From Pseudofrankia coriaricola (lineage in GTDB: Bacteria > Actinomycetota > Actinomycetes > Frankiales > Frankiaceae): 52,658 bases of DNA. Within the stretch, counting starts at the first letter, position 1. Each line of letters begins with the position of its first letter. The position numbers were made by a program, and so were the translations under genes. Positions 46,173 to 52,658 of the stretch are shown piece after piece. The notes below the pieces were generated by a model. It was not told where the DNA came from and searched no databases. It saw only the letters and a program-made list of their open reading frames with translations. The DNA lies in contig NZ_MBLO01000272.1 of NCBI RefSeq assembly GCF_001854805.1, forward strand, positions 1-52,658. Reading direction: 5' to 3'.

Positions 46173-49100
46173 CTAGCCGGCGGCGCCGACCGGGGTGAGG
46201 GGAACGGCCGAGCGGGCGTCCGGGACGGTGGTGGCGGTGTCCTGCGCCGTCAGGTCGTCGGCGAAGGCCTCCGGCGGCGGGCAGGTGCAGACCAGGTTGC
46301 GGTCGCCGTACGCGCCGTCGATCCGCCGGACCGGGGGCCAGTACTTCGCCGTCCGCAGCGACGCCACCGGGTAGGCGGCCACCGACCGCGGGTACGGGTG
46401 GTCCCAGTCGTCGCCGGTGACCATCTCGGCGGTGTGCGGGGCGTTGCGCAGCGGGTTGTCGTCCTGCGGCCAGGTGCCGTCACCCACCTTGCCCGCCTCG
46501 GCACGGATCGCGATCATCGCGTCGCAGAACCGGTCGATCTCGGCGAGGTCCTCGCTCTCGGTCGGCTCGACCATCAGCGTGCCGGCGACCGGGAACGACA
46601 TCGTCGGCGCGTGGAAGCCGTAGTCGACGAGCCGCTTGGCGACGTCGTCGACGGTCACGCCCATCTCCTTGGTGAGCTGGCGCAGGTCGAGGATGCACTC
46701 GTGCGCGACCAGCCCGCCCCGGCCGGCGTAGAGCACCGGGTAGTGGTGGCGCAGCCGGCTGGCGATGTAGTTCGCGTTCAGCACCGCGACCGACGTCGCC
46801 GCGCGCACGCCCTCGGCACCCATCAGCCGCAGGTACACCCACGGGATCATGAGGATTCCGGCCGAGCCCCACGGCGCCTCGGAGATCGGGCCCACACCGG
46901 TGGCCGGGCCCGCCTCGGGGCACAGCGGGTGGTTCGGCAGATACGGCAACAGCTTCTCGCCCACCGCGACCGGGCCGACGCCGGGGCCACCGCCGCCGTG
47001 CGGGATGCAGAACGTCTTGTGCAGGTTGAGGTGGCTGACGTCCGCGCCGAACCGGCCGGGGCGGGCGAGGCCGACAAGCGCGTTCAGGTTCGCCCCGTCG
47101 ACGTAGACCAGGCCGCCGGCGTCGTGCACGATCGCGCACGCCTGGCCGATGCCCTCCTCGTAGACGCCATGCGTCGACGGGTAGGTGACCATCAGCGCGG
47201 CCAGCCGCGCGGCGTGCTGGGCCGCCTTCGCGGCGAGGTCGGCGAGGTCGACGTTGCCGTCGGCGTCGCAGGCGACGACGACGACCTTCATCCCGGCCAT
47301 CGCCGCGCTCGCGGCGTTCGTGCCGTGCGCCGACGACGGGATCAGGCAGATGTCGCGGAGCGCTTCCCCCGCCTGGGCGCGGTCGCGGTGGTACGCCCGG
47401 ATGGCCAGCAGCCCGGCGAGCTCGCCCTGGCTGCCGGCGTTCGGCTGCACCGACACCCCGGCGTAGCCGGTGATCTCGATGAGCCAGCGCTCCAGGTCCG
47501 TGATCATCTCCAGGTAGCCGGCGGCCTGGTCCAACGGCGCGAACGGGTGGATCTCGGCGAACTCCGGCCAGGTGACGGCGGCCATCTCGGCGGTGGCGTT
47601 CAGCTTCATCGTGCAGGAGCCGAGCGGGATCATCCCGCGGTCGAGCGCGAAGTCGACGTCGGCGAGGCGGCGCAGGTACCGCAGCATCGCCGTCTCCGAC
47701 CGGTGGGCGTGGAACACGGGGTGCTCCAGGTAGCCGGAGGTACGGACGAGCGCCGCCGGCAGCGCGACGGCCGCCACCCCGGCCTCCGGGACGGCCGGCG
47801 GCGCGTCACCTGGGCCCGGGACGCCGAAGGCGGCCCAGGCGGCGTGCAGGTCGGCGTCCAGAGTCGCCTCGTTGCAGGAGATCCCGACATGGTCGTCGTC
47901 GACAAGGCGCAGGTTCACCCCGTGCTCCAGCGCCACCGCGACGACCTCGGCCGCCCGCGCGGGCACCCGGGCGAGCACCGTGTCGAAGAAGTGGTCGTGG
48001 ACGACCTCGACCCCGCCGGCGCGCAGCGCCTCGGCGAGGCGGGCGGCGTGGGCGTGGACCGTCGTCGCGATCCCGGCAAGCCCGCCGGGCCCGTGGTAGA
48101 CGGCGTACATCGAGGCGATCACGGCCGGCAGCACCTGGGCGGTGCAGATGTTGCTGGTGGCCTTCTCCCGGCGGATGTGCTGCTCGCGGGTCTGAAGCGT
48201 GAGCCGGTAGGCCGGCTTGCCCGCGGCGTCGACCGAGACGCCGACGAGCCGGCCGGGCAGCATCCGCTCCAGGCCCCCCCGCACCGCCATGTAGCCGGCG
48301 TGCGGGCCGCCGAACATCACCGGCAGCCCGAACCGCTGGGTGGTACCGACAGCGATGTCAGCGCCAAGCTCACCGGGCGAGGCGAGCAATGTGAGCGCGA
48401 GCAGGTCGGCGGCGACGGCCACCGTCACGCCGTGGTCGCGCGCCTGGGCGATGACGCCGCGCAGGTCACGGACCTCGCCGTTCGCGCCAGGGTAGGACAG
48501 CAGCACGCCGAACGTGTCGGCCAGCACGTCGGCCGGGAGCTCGCCCGACGCCTCGGCGGGCTGCTCGCCCGGCTCGGCGGGCAGCGGCTCGGCCGCTCCC
48601 TCGCCCGGGGCTGGCGCTGGGCGGGCAACGATGCCCTCGCGCAGGTCGGCGACGTGGACCACCAGGCCCAGTGCCTCGGCCCGGGTCCGCACGACGGCGA
48701 TCGTCTGCGGCAGCGTGTCGGCGTCGATGAGGAAGGTCGAGCGCTTCTTCTTGTCGACGCGGTGGGCGAGCTGCATCGCCTCGGCCGCCGCCGTCGACTC
48801 GTCGAGCAGCGATGCGCCGGCGGTCGCGAGGCCGGTGAGGTCGGTGACCATGGTCTGGAAGTTCAGCAGCGCCTCGAGGCGGCCCTGCGAGATCTCCGGC
48901 TGGTACGGCGTGTAGGCGGTGTACCAGGCCGGGTTCTCGAGCACGTTGCGCTGGATCACGCCAGGCAGCACGGTCGGGTGGAAACCGAGGCCGATCATCG
49001 AGGTCACCCGCCGGTTGCGGCGGGCCAGCGCGCGCAGCTCGTCGAGCGCGGCGCTCTCGGGGATCGGCGCCGGCAGCTCGAGCTCGGTCGAACGGATGCC

Positions 49101-49280
49101 CGCCGGCACGGCCGCGTCGGTCAGCGCGTCGAGGGACGGGTAGCCGAGCGCGGCGAGCATGGTCGCCTGGGCCTCGGCGTCCGGCCCGATGTGCCGGTCG
49201 GCGAACGCCCGGTACGCGGCGGTCGGGAGCGTGGCGGTCGGGAGCGTGGCGGTGGCCGTAGTCGGGGTGGTGGCAGGCAC
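46173..49280 (-). CDS. gcvP: Glycine dehydrogenase (decarboxylating), P-protein of the glycine cleavage system
   Basis: The 1035-residue fused P-protein decarboxylates glycine using PLP and passes the aminomethyl group to the lipoyl H-protein. The start is GTG 49280 with GGAG upstream. Landmarks are R-H-I-G-P near residue 29, [38 protein letters not shown], the PLP lysine in [17 protein letters not shown], and S-A-A-H-G-T-N-type [10 protein letters not shown]. Compared with family members it has a Pro/Glu-rich insertion (about 225-262) and a short T-A-T-L-P repeat at the N-terminus. gcvT and gcvH are not in the window. Expression is governed by the tandem glycine riboswitch in its leader. Confidence 0.96.
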   Translation of the reverse strand: MPATTPTTATATLPTATLPTAAYRAFADRHIGPDAEAQATMLAALGYPSLDALTDAAVPAGIRSTELELPAPIPESAALDELRALARRNRRVTSMIGLGFHPTVLPGVIQRNVLENPAWYTAYTPYQPEISQGRLEALLNFQTMVTDLTGLATAGASLLDESTAAAEAMQLAHRVDKKKRSTFLIDADTLPQTIAVVRTRAEALGLVVHVADLREGIVARPAPAPGEGAAEPLPAEPGEQPAEASGELPADVLADTFGVLLSYPGANGEVRDLRGVIAQARDHGVTVAVAADLLALTLLASPGELGADIAVGTTQRFGLPVMFGGPHAGYMAVRGGLERMLPGRLVGVSVDAAGKPAYRLTLQTREQHIRREKATSNICTAQVLPAVIASMYAVYHGPGGLAGIATTVHAHAARLAEALRAGGVEVVHDHFFDTVLARVPARAAEVVAVALEHGVNLRLVDDDHVGISCNEATLDADLHAAWAAFGVPGPGDAPPAVPEAGVAAVALPAALVRTSGYLEHPVFHAHRSETAMLRYLRRLADVDFALDRGMIPLGSCTMKLNATAEMAAVTWPEFAEIHPFAPLDQAAGYLEMITDLERWLIEITGYAGVSVQPNAGSQGELAGLLAIRAYHRDRAQAGEALRDICLIPSSAHGTNAASAAMAGMKVVVVACDADGNVDLADLAAKAAQHAARLAALMVTYPSTHGVYEEGIGQACAIVHDAGGLVYVDGANLNALVGLARPGRFGADVSHLNLHKTFCIPHGGGGPGVGPVAVGEKLLPYLPNHPLCPEAGPATGVGPISEAPWGSAGILMIPWVYLRLMGAEGVRAATSVAVLNANYIASRLRHHYPVLYAGRGGLVAHECILDLRQLTKEMGVTVDDVAKRLVDYGFHAPTMSFPVAGTLMVEPTESEDLAEIDRFCDAMIAIRAEAGKVGDGTWPQDDNPLRNAPHTAEMVTGDDWDHPYPRSVAAYPVASLRTAKYWPPVRRIDGAYGDRNLVCTCPPPEAFADDLTAQDTATTVPDARSAVPLTPVGAAG

Positions 49281-49512
49281 GTGTCGCTCCGAAGGTCAGG
49301 CGGCGCCGGCCTGGCACCGGCCCCGCTTCGGGGTCCGGGAGATGATCCCCCGGCAGGCACGGCGAGCGTTCGACCACGGGGCAGCGACCAGGGCGGCCGC
49401 CTCGGGAAGGTCGTCCTTCCAGTGGCAGGCCCGTGAAGCTGACCGAAGGTGCTCATCCGCCGGTCCGCCGTCGACGGACCGGCGGGACCCCGCGCGGGGT
49501 CGCTCGCCTCGG

Positions 49513-49702
49513 CCTCCCCCTCTGTCATGGGCCTGAGAGCTTCACCGGGCGACGTCATGCCCGGCTTGCACCGTCGGCGGGATGCCCAGCGGCGTCCGCT
49601 TTCCAGAGTTGCCTGACCCGGCGGTTGGGGGCCTGAGAGTTTGTAGGGAGATCTTGCTCCTTCGGCGCCACGGGCCGGCTTGCCCGGGACTCTCCCGCAC
49701 GG
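49513..49702 (-). promoter_or_regulatory. Tandem glycine riboswitch upstream of gcvP
   Basis: Read on the minus strand, two aptamers are visible. Aptamer 1 starts GCGGGAGAGT, has the core GCGCCGAAGGAGCAAG (49652-49667) and closes with CTCTCAGG (49631-49638). The linker contains CTCTGGAAAGCGG. Aptamer 2 has the core CGCCGACGGTGCAAGCC (49563-49579) and closes CTCTCAGG (49532-49539), followed by ACAGAGGGGGAGG. These are the conserved elements of actinobacterial glycine riboswitches, which turn on glycine cleavage when glycine is abundant. About 230 nt separate it from the gcvP start; the expression platform is not obvious. Confidence 0.93.
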
Positions 49703-49713
49703 GTGTGAGCGGC

Positions 49714-49719
49714 ACAGTA
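49714..49719 (-). promoter_or_regulatory. Likely -10 box of the riboswitch-gcvP transcript
   Basis: TACTGT on the minus strand fits TAnnnT and would start transcription about 49706, a few bases before the first aptamer. A convincing -35 hexamer is not seen. Confidence 0.4.
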
Positions 49720-50103
49720 TGTGGTTGTGACCCCGGTTCACGGACCCGCGAACCGACGGCCGACCCGACCACCGGACGGCTTTCCGCCAAGTGAACAGGT
49801 CCGTACCGAGACTATCGGTGGCGCGCAGACGGCGCGACCGCGACCACGGCCACGAAACCACCCCGCAACGTCGTCCGCCGGAGCCGCGCCCGGCAGCTCT
49901 CGCCCGGTCACCGGGCCGGGCCGCGCCGCCCCGACGTCGGGTCGCGTCGCGTCGCGTCGCCAGCATCACATCGCGGGCCGAATGGCGTCCCCAACGATCC
50001 GCCGACGCGGGCCGTTGGGGACGCCTGCCCGCGGCAAGGGGCGAATCCTCGCGCCGCCGGCGGCCTCCTGGCTGCCCGGGCTACCCGGTGCGCCGCCTCC
50101 ACG
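49720..50103. other. Intergenic, no gene seen
   Basis: Spacer between the gcvP promoter and the end of the ChaB-family gene. It holds four tandem GTCGC pentamers (49941-49960), otherwise nothing supported. Confidence 0.45.
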
Positions 50104-50628
50104 TCATCGCGCGGCGCCGGGTCGCCTGCGGGCGGCGGCGGCGGCACGCCGGTTGGCCTTCTTGATCGCGGAGACCAGCTCGTCCTTCGTCATCCGGGTA
50201 CGGCCGGAGATCTCCAGCTCGCGGGCCATCTCGCGCAGCCGGGTCAGCGGCGCGTTCGCGTTCACGCCCTCGGCGGTCGGCCGCGGCCGGCGCACGCTCG
50301 CCGGCGTGCTCTGCTTTGCCTGCGCGTCGGACGGGCCCGGGGACGGCTTCGGCTGCCAGCGGTCGCCGATCCTCTCGTGGGTGTGCTTCAGCGCGGCGTA
50401 CGCGGCGCGGTGCGCGCGCTGGCCCTCGCCATGGGTGCCCACCGCCGAGTCATGCGCCTTCATCCACGTGCGGACGGCCTTGCTGTCCGACCGCGCGACC
50501 GTCGACGGCACGCCGGCGCACATCTGGTCGGCCTGCCCCGCCTTACTGGCACGGGTCGTCGTCTTGGCGGAACTGGAACGGGTCGTCGTCTTGGCGGGAC
50601 TGGAACGGATCGTCGTCTTGGCAGGCAT
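50104..50628 (-). CDS. ChaB-family protein with C-terminal Rho_N/SAP-like domain
   Basis: The protein has 174 residues from ATG 50628, eight bases behind a perfect GGAGG; GTG and ATG codons a few bases upstream overlap that site. The N-terminal 35 residues are a K-T-T-T-R-S-S repeat. The ChaB domain follows: V-P-S-T-V-A-R-S-D-S-K-A-V-R-T-W-M-K-A-H-D-S-A-V and H-G-E-G-Q-R-A-H-R-A-A-Y-A-A-L-K-H. The C-terminal domain L-R-E-M-A-R-E-L-E-I-S-G-R-T-R-M-T-K-D-E-L-V-S-A-I resembles the Rho N-terminal/SAP helix-extended-loop fold that binds nucleic acid. ChaB was named as a regulator of the E. coli cation antiporter ChaA; the role of this actinobacterial fusion is unknown. Very basic overall. Confidence 0.88.
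   Translation of the reverse strand: MPAKTTIRSSPAKTTTRSSSAKTTTRASKAGQADQMCAGVPSTVARSDSKAVRTWMKAHDSAVGTHGEGQRAHRAAYAALKHTHERIGDRWQPKPSPGPSDAQAKQSTPASVRRPRPTAEGVNANAPLTRLREMARELEISGRTRMTKDELVSAIKKANRRAAAAARRRPGAAR
50556..50624. repeat. 27-bp tandem repeat at the ChaB-family gene start
   Basis: Units begin at 50556, 50583 and 50610 (TCGTCGTCTTGGCGG followed by ACTGGAACGG). They encode the K-T-T-x-R-S-S-x-A repeats. The period keeps the reading frame. Confidence 0.88.
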
Positions 50629-50940
50629 CTGCATCACCTCCGCTGGAAACCCTCGTCGCCCGCGACGAGGGGCGAGCAGCCTCGACCGAGGCGCCGGTCA
50701 CGCTCTGGGAATCCCTTCCGACGGCGTCTGCCATGCGTCCTCTGTTCGAGTCGCGCGCCGCCGCGGTCGGGGGCGCGCGTTCGGCTCGGTGTCTGTCGGT
50801 GAGTTCCCGGCGGGCGCAGCGCAAACCCCGCCCCCACCCACCTTCGACGACGAATGCTCGGTCCGCAGGGGCGCGCGACGAATCAACGCTGGATGTGCCC
50901 GTTTGACCAGCGGCGGTTTACGCCTACTTCAGCGGGTCCG
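50629..50940. other. Intergenic, no gene seen
   Basis: 312 bp between the ChaB-family start and the stop of the small gene upstream of it. Frames are short and lack ribosome sites. Confidence 0.45.
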
Positions 50941-51183
50941 CTATTTCACCTGGTCGGCGCGCGCCTTGGCTGCCTCGACGTCGGTGGCCGCTCCGCCCCG
51001 CTCACGCTCGAAGAAGGGTTCGACCGCCCGGTCGGACGCGGTCTGGCTGGCGACCTGCCGGGCCATCTCCTCATCGCTGGCGCCCGCGCCGGCCTCCGCG
51101 GTCCTGCCCCGCGCCGGGCCGGTCGCGCGCCCCGAACGTGTGTCCGTTCCCTTGGCGGCTCGCCCGCCGGATGGAGTCGTCAT
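50941..51183 (-). CDS. Small hypothetical protein
   Basis: 80 residues starting at ATG 51183 with GGGGAGGGACG directly before it, a strong ribosome site. The first half is Gly/Arg/Ala/Thr-rich and disordered; the second is a helical, charged segment (S-D-E-E-M-A-R-Q-V-A-S-Q-T-A-S-D and V-E-P-F-F-E-R-E-R-G-G-A-A-T-D-V-E-A-A-K). No membrane segment or cysteine. I do not recognise it. It points the same way as the ChaB-family gene 312 bp downstream, so the two may share a stress-related regulon, but nothing in the sequence proves this. Confidence 0.65.
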   Translation of the reverse strand: MTTPSGGRAAKGTDTRSGRATGPARGRTAEAGAGASDEEMARQVASQTASDRAVEPFFERERGGAATDVEAAKARADQVK

Positions 51184-51517
51184 CGTCCCTCCCCGCTCGT
51201 CTCGCCGTACTCGTCCCGTCGCGCAGGTACCCGGACGGCCGGGGCGGAACCGCCGCCAAGGGACCGGCCTGGCGTCGGCCGCGAGGCAACGGTGGAGAGG
51301 CAACGGTGGACACGGTGGACAGGTCACGGAGGTCACGGAGGAGAGGTCCAGGTGGCAGCGCCGCATTGACCGGGGCCGCGGCCTCTCGGGAGGCTGACCC
51401 TCAAGCCGTGCGCCCGGTCGCCGCGGCCGGGACATGCCGGATGGGCCCGCGTACCACCCCGCGGGTGGGGGCCTCAGGTACGACGATGGCCAGACCGATG
51501 ACCGAGGGAGCCGAGCG
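51184..51517. other. Divergent intergenic region with short direct repeats
   Basis: 334 bp between the small hypothetical gene and the enoyl-CoA hydratase gene. GAGGCAACGGTGGA occurs twice in tandem (51283-51310) and GGTCACGGA twice (51322-51339). No gene is supported. Confidence 0.55.
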
Positions 51518-52246
51518 ATGCCGCACCTGGAGCACGACGGGGACGTGTACGTGCTGGATCTCGGCGACGGCGAGAACCGGTTCACGACCGACTGGTTGAT
51601 GGCGGTGAACGCGCTGCTGTCCGAGGTCGAGGATGCCGATGGGCAGAAGGCCCTGGTCACCACCGCGCGGGGGAAGATCTGGTCGAACGGGCTCGACCTG
51701 GACAGGGTCCTGGCCTACCCGAGCGAACTGGGCGCCTACCTGCACGCTGTGCAGGCCCTGCTCGCCCGGGTGCTGACGCTGCCGTTCGTCACCGTCGCCG
51801 CGGTGCAGGGACACGCCTTCGGGGCGGGCGCCATGCTCGCGCTCGCGCACGACCAGCAGGTGATGCGCGCCGACCGCGGCTACTGGTGCCTGCCCGAGGT
51901 CGACCTGCGCATGCCGTTCACCGCGGGGATGACGAGGCTGCTCGCCGCGCGGCTCCCCGCCAGGACGGCCGCCGAGGCGATGGTCACCGGCCGCCGCTAC
52001 GGAGGCGTCGACGCGCTCGAGGCCGGGATCGTCGACGCCGTCGCCGCCGAGAGCCTCGCGGACGCCGCGGACCTGGCCGCCGCGCAGCGCGCCGTGCTCG
52101 TCGCCGCCCTCGGCCGCGCCCGCCCGCGCGCGACCAAGGCCTCTCCAGCGCTCGGCACGATCAAGTCCGGCCTGTACGCCGACACCGTCAACGCCCTGCT
52201 GGCCGACGGGAACGTCGGCCTCGCCCCATTCCCACCCGTCGGCTGA
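51518..52246 (+). CDS. Enoyl-CoA hydratase/isomerase family protein
   Basis: This 242-residue crotonase-fold protein starts at ATG 51518 behind GAGGGAG. The fold begins L-E-H-D-G-D-V-Y-V-L-D-L-G-D-G-E-N-R-F. The first oxyanion segment is W-S-N-G-L-D-L-D, the second V-Q-G-H-A-F-G-A-G-A-M-L-A-L-A-H-D-Q. Downstream, the L-P-E-V-D-L-R-M-P-F-T-A-G-M-T region lacks the second hydratase Glu and is similar to delta3-delta2-enoyl-CoA isomerases (ECI/PECI type), which act in oxidation of unsaturated fatty acids. Isomerase is therefore a little more likely than hydratase. No CoA ligase or thiolase is adjacent. Confidence 0.88.
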   Translation: MPHLEHDGDVYVLDLGDGENRFTTDWLMAVNALLSEVEDADGQKALVTTARGKIWSNGLDLDRVLAYPSELGAYLHAVQALLARVLTLPFVTVAAVQGHAFGAGAMLALAHDQQVMRADRGYWCLPEVDLRMPFTAGMTRLLAARLPARTAAEAMVTGRRYGGVDALEAGIVDAVAAESLADAADLAAAQRAVLVAALGRARPRATKASPALGTIKSGLYADTVNALLADGNVGLAPFPPVG

Positions 52247-52252
52247 CCGGGG

Positions 52253-52658
52253 TTAGGCGGCGAAGTCGAAGATCAGGCGGTCGGGGCCGGTCAGCTCGGT
52301 GACCCGATAGCCGACGACGTCGTCGAGGCCGACGCCCAGATGGACGTAGCCCTCGAAGTCACCGGCCATGGCGACCTGGCGCACCGCCGGCAGCCCGCCG
52401 CCGCTGACTGGCGAGCGCAGCGTCGACCGGCCCGAGTCATCGTGGGCATCGGCCGGGTGCAGCACGATCTCGAAGTGCGCCTGACCGGTCAGCGCGAGCG
52501 GCGAGCCCTCGCCCGGCCTGACCACGTCGTCGACGTAGCGGGCGGAGTAGCCGGGCAGGCCGCCGGTGAACTCCAGGACGATCCGGTCGAAGCTCAGCCC
52601 GCCCTCGACGTTGTGCGCCGCGCGCACCTCGACCAGCCGCGGCGAGGGGCTCGTCGAG
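52253..52658 (-). CDS. AMIN-like-domain protein, C-terminal part (partial at window edge)
   Basis: The stop is at 52253 and the frame remains open to the right edge, so the N-terminus (signal peptide or lipobox expected) is outside; the GTG at 52627 is internal. Visible features are F-D-R-I-V-L-E-F-T-G-G-L-P-G-Y-S-A-R-Y-V-D, then H-P-A-D-A-H-D-D-S-G, L-P-A-V-R-Q-V-A-M-A-G-D-F-E-G-Y-V, L-G-V-G-L-D and V-T-E-L-T-G-P-D-R-L-I-F-D. This is the AMIN-like beta-sandwich common in secreted actinobacterial lipoproteins of unknown role, distantly similar to AMIN domains of envelope-targeted amidases. It is convergent with the crotonase gene, six bases apart. Confidence 0.82.
   Translation of the reverse strand, partial: STSPSPRLVEVRAAHNVEGGLSFDRIVLEFTGGLPGYSARYVDDVVRPGEGSPLALTGQAHFEIVLHPADAHDDSGRSTLRSPVSGGGLPAVRQVAMAGDFEGYVHLGVGLDDVVGYRVTELTGPDRLIFDFAA

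Noticed and set aside
46125-49436. 1103-codon open frame on the plus strand
   Set aside because: It is the antisense of gcvP; the translation is His/Arg/Gly/Val-rich with no domain. Long antisense frames are expected in DNA this GC-rich.

Overview
The window is about 52.7 kb of very GC-rich DNA from an actinobacterium. The gene repertoire suggests a Frankia-type member of the Frankiales, inferred from content and base composition rather than a marker gene: a DUF222/HNH protein end, a SepX/GlpR divisome protein, a hybrid kinase with a SpoIIE phosphatase of osa type, a ChaB/Rho_N protein, a GpgS-like glycosyltransferase and many GTG starts. It reads as chromosomal backbone. I see no insertion sequence, prophage, integrase, CRISPR array or rRNA.

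Layout. (1) 0-2.3 kb: end of an HNH endonuclease gene, a tRNA-Ala(CGC) with encoded CCA and a terminator, an uncertain gene, and about 0.9 kb with no convincing gene. (2) 2.3-10.2 kb: the conserved actinobacterial block galU - moeA/glp - moaC - mogA - rimJ - sepX/glpR on the minus strand, divergent from 5-formyltetrahydrofolate cyclo-ligase and an FmdB-type zinc-ribbon protein matching the mycobacterial redox-regulated chaperone Ruc. A CIRCE-like HrcA operator lies in front of the last gene. The block links nucleotide-sugar supply, molybdenum cofactor synthesis and cell division. (3) 10.4-12 kb: a small HTH protein, a small acidic protein and an alpha/beta hydrolase. (4) 12-21.2 kb: a nitrogen-scavenging module made of a GntR/FCD regulator (with a coupled 35-codon leader ORF and a nearby palindrome), a complete BMP-type ABC importer, a biuret-amidohydrolase-like enzyme and an allophanate hydrolase. 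Read together, it would import a ureide-like solute and release ammonia by the path biuret to allophanate to CO2 and NH3. The transport substrate is inferred.

(5) 21.3-34 kb: signalling. A CsoR with its own operator is followed by a WD40 Ser/Thr kinase-like protein with a changed catalytic loop, then a locus arranged like Streptomyces osaABC: response regulator and multi-HAMP hybrid histidine kinase, divergent from an RsbW-GAF-SpoIIE protein. A second, free-standing RsbW-like protein follows. A compound palindromic repeat downstream of the phosphatase gene has related copies inside that gene's linker. (6) 34-44 kb: two MMPL transporters, one divergent from a TetR regulator with a perfect operator between them; a GpgS-like glycosyltransferase; a membrane diguanylate cyclase; and a MaoC hydratase. 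(7) 44.5-52.7 kb: a Fic protein whose promoter is framed by an 11-bp inverted repeat, glycine decarboxylase GcvP behind a tandem glycine riboswitch, a ChaB-family protein, a small hypothetical protein, an enoyl-CoA hydratase/isomerase, and the C-terminal part of an AMIN-like-domain protein running off the right edge.

Start codons were chosen by Shine-Dalgarno position, operon overlap and family N-termini, so several differ from the longest open frame.
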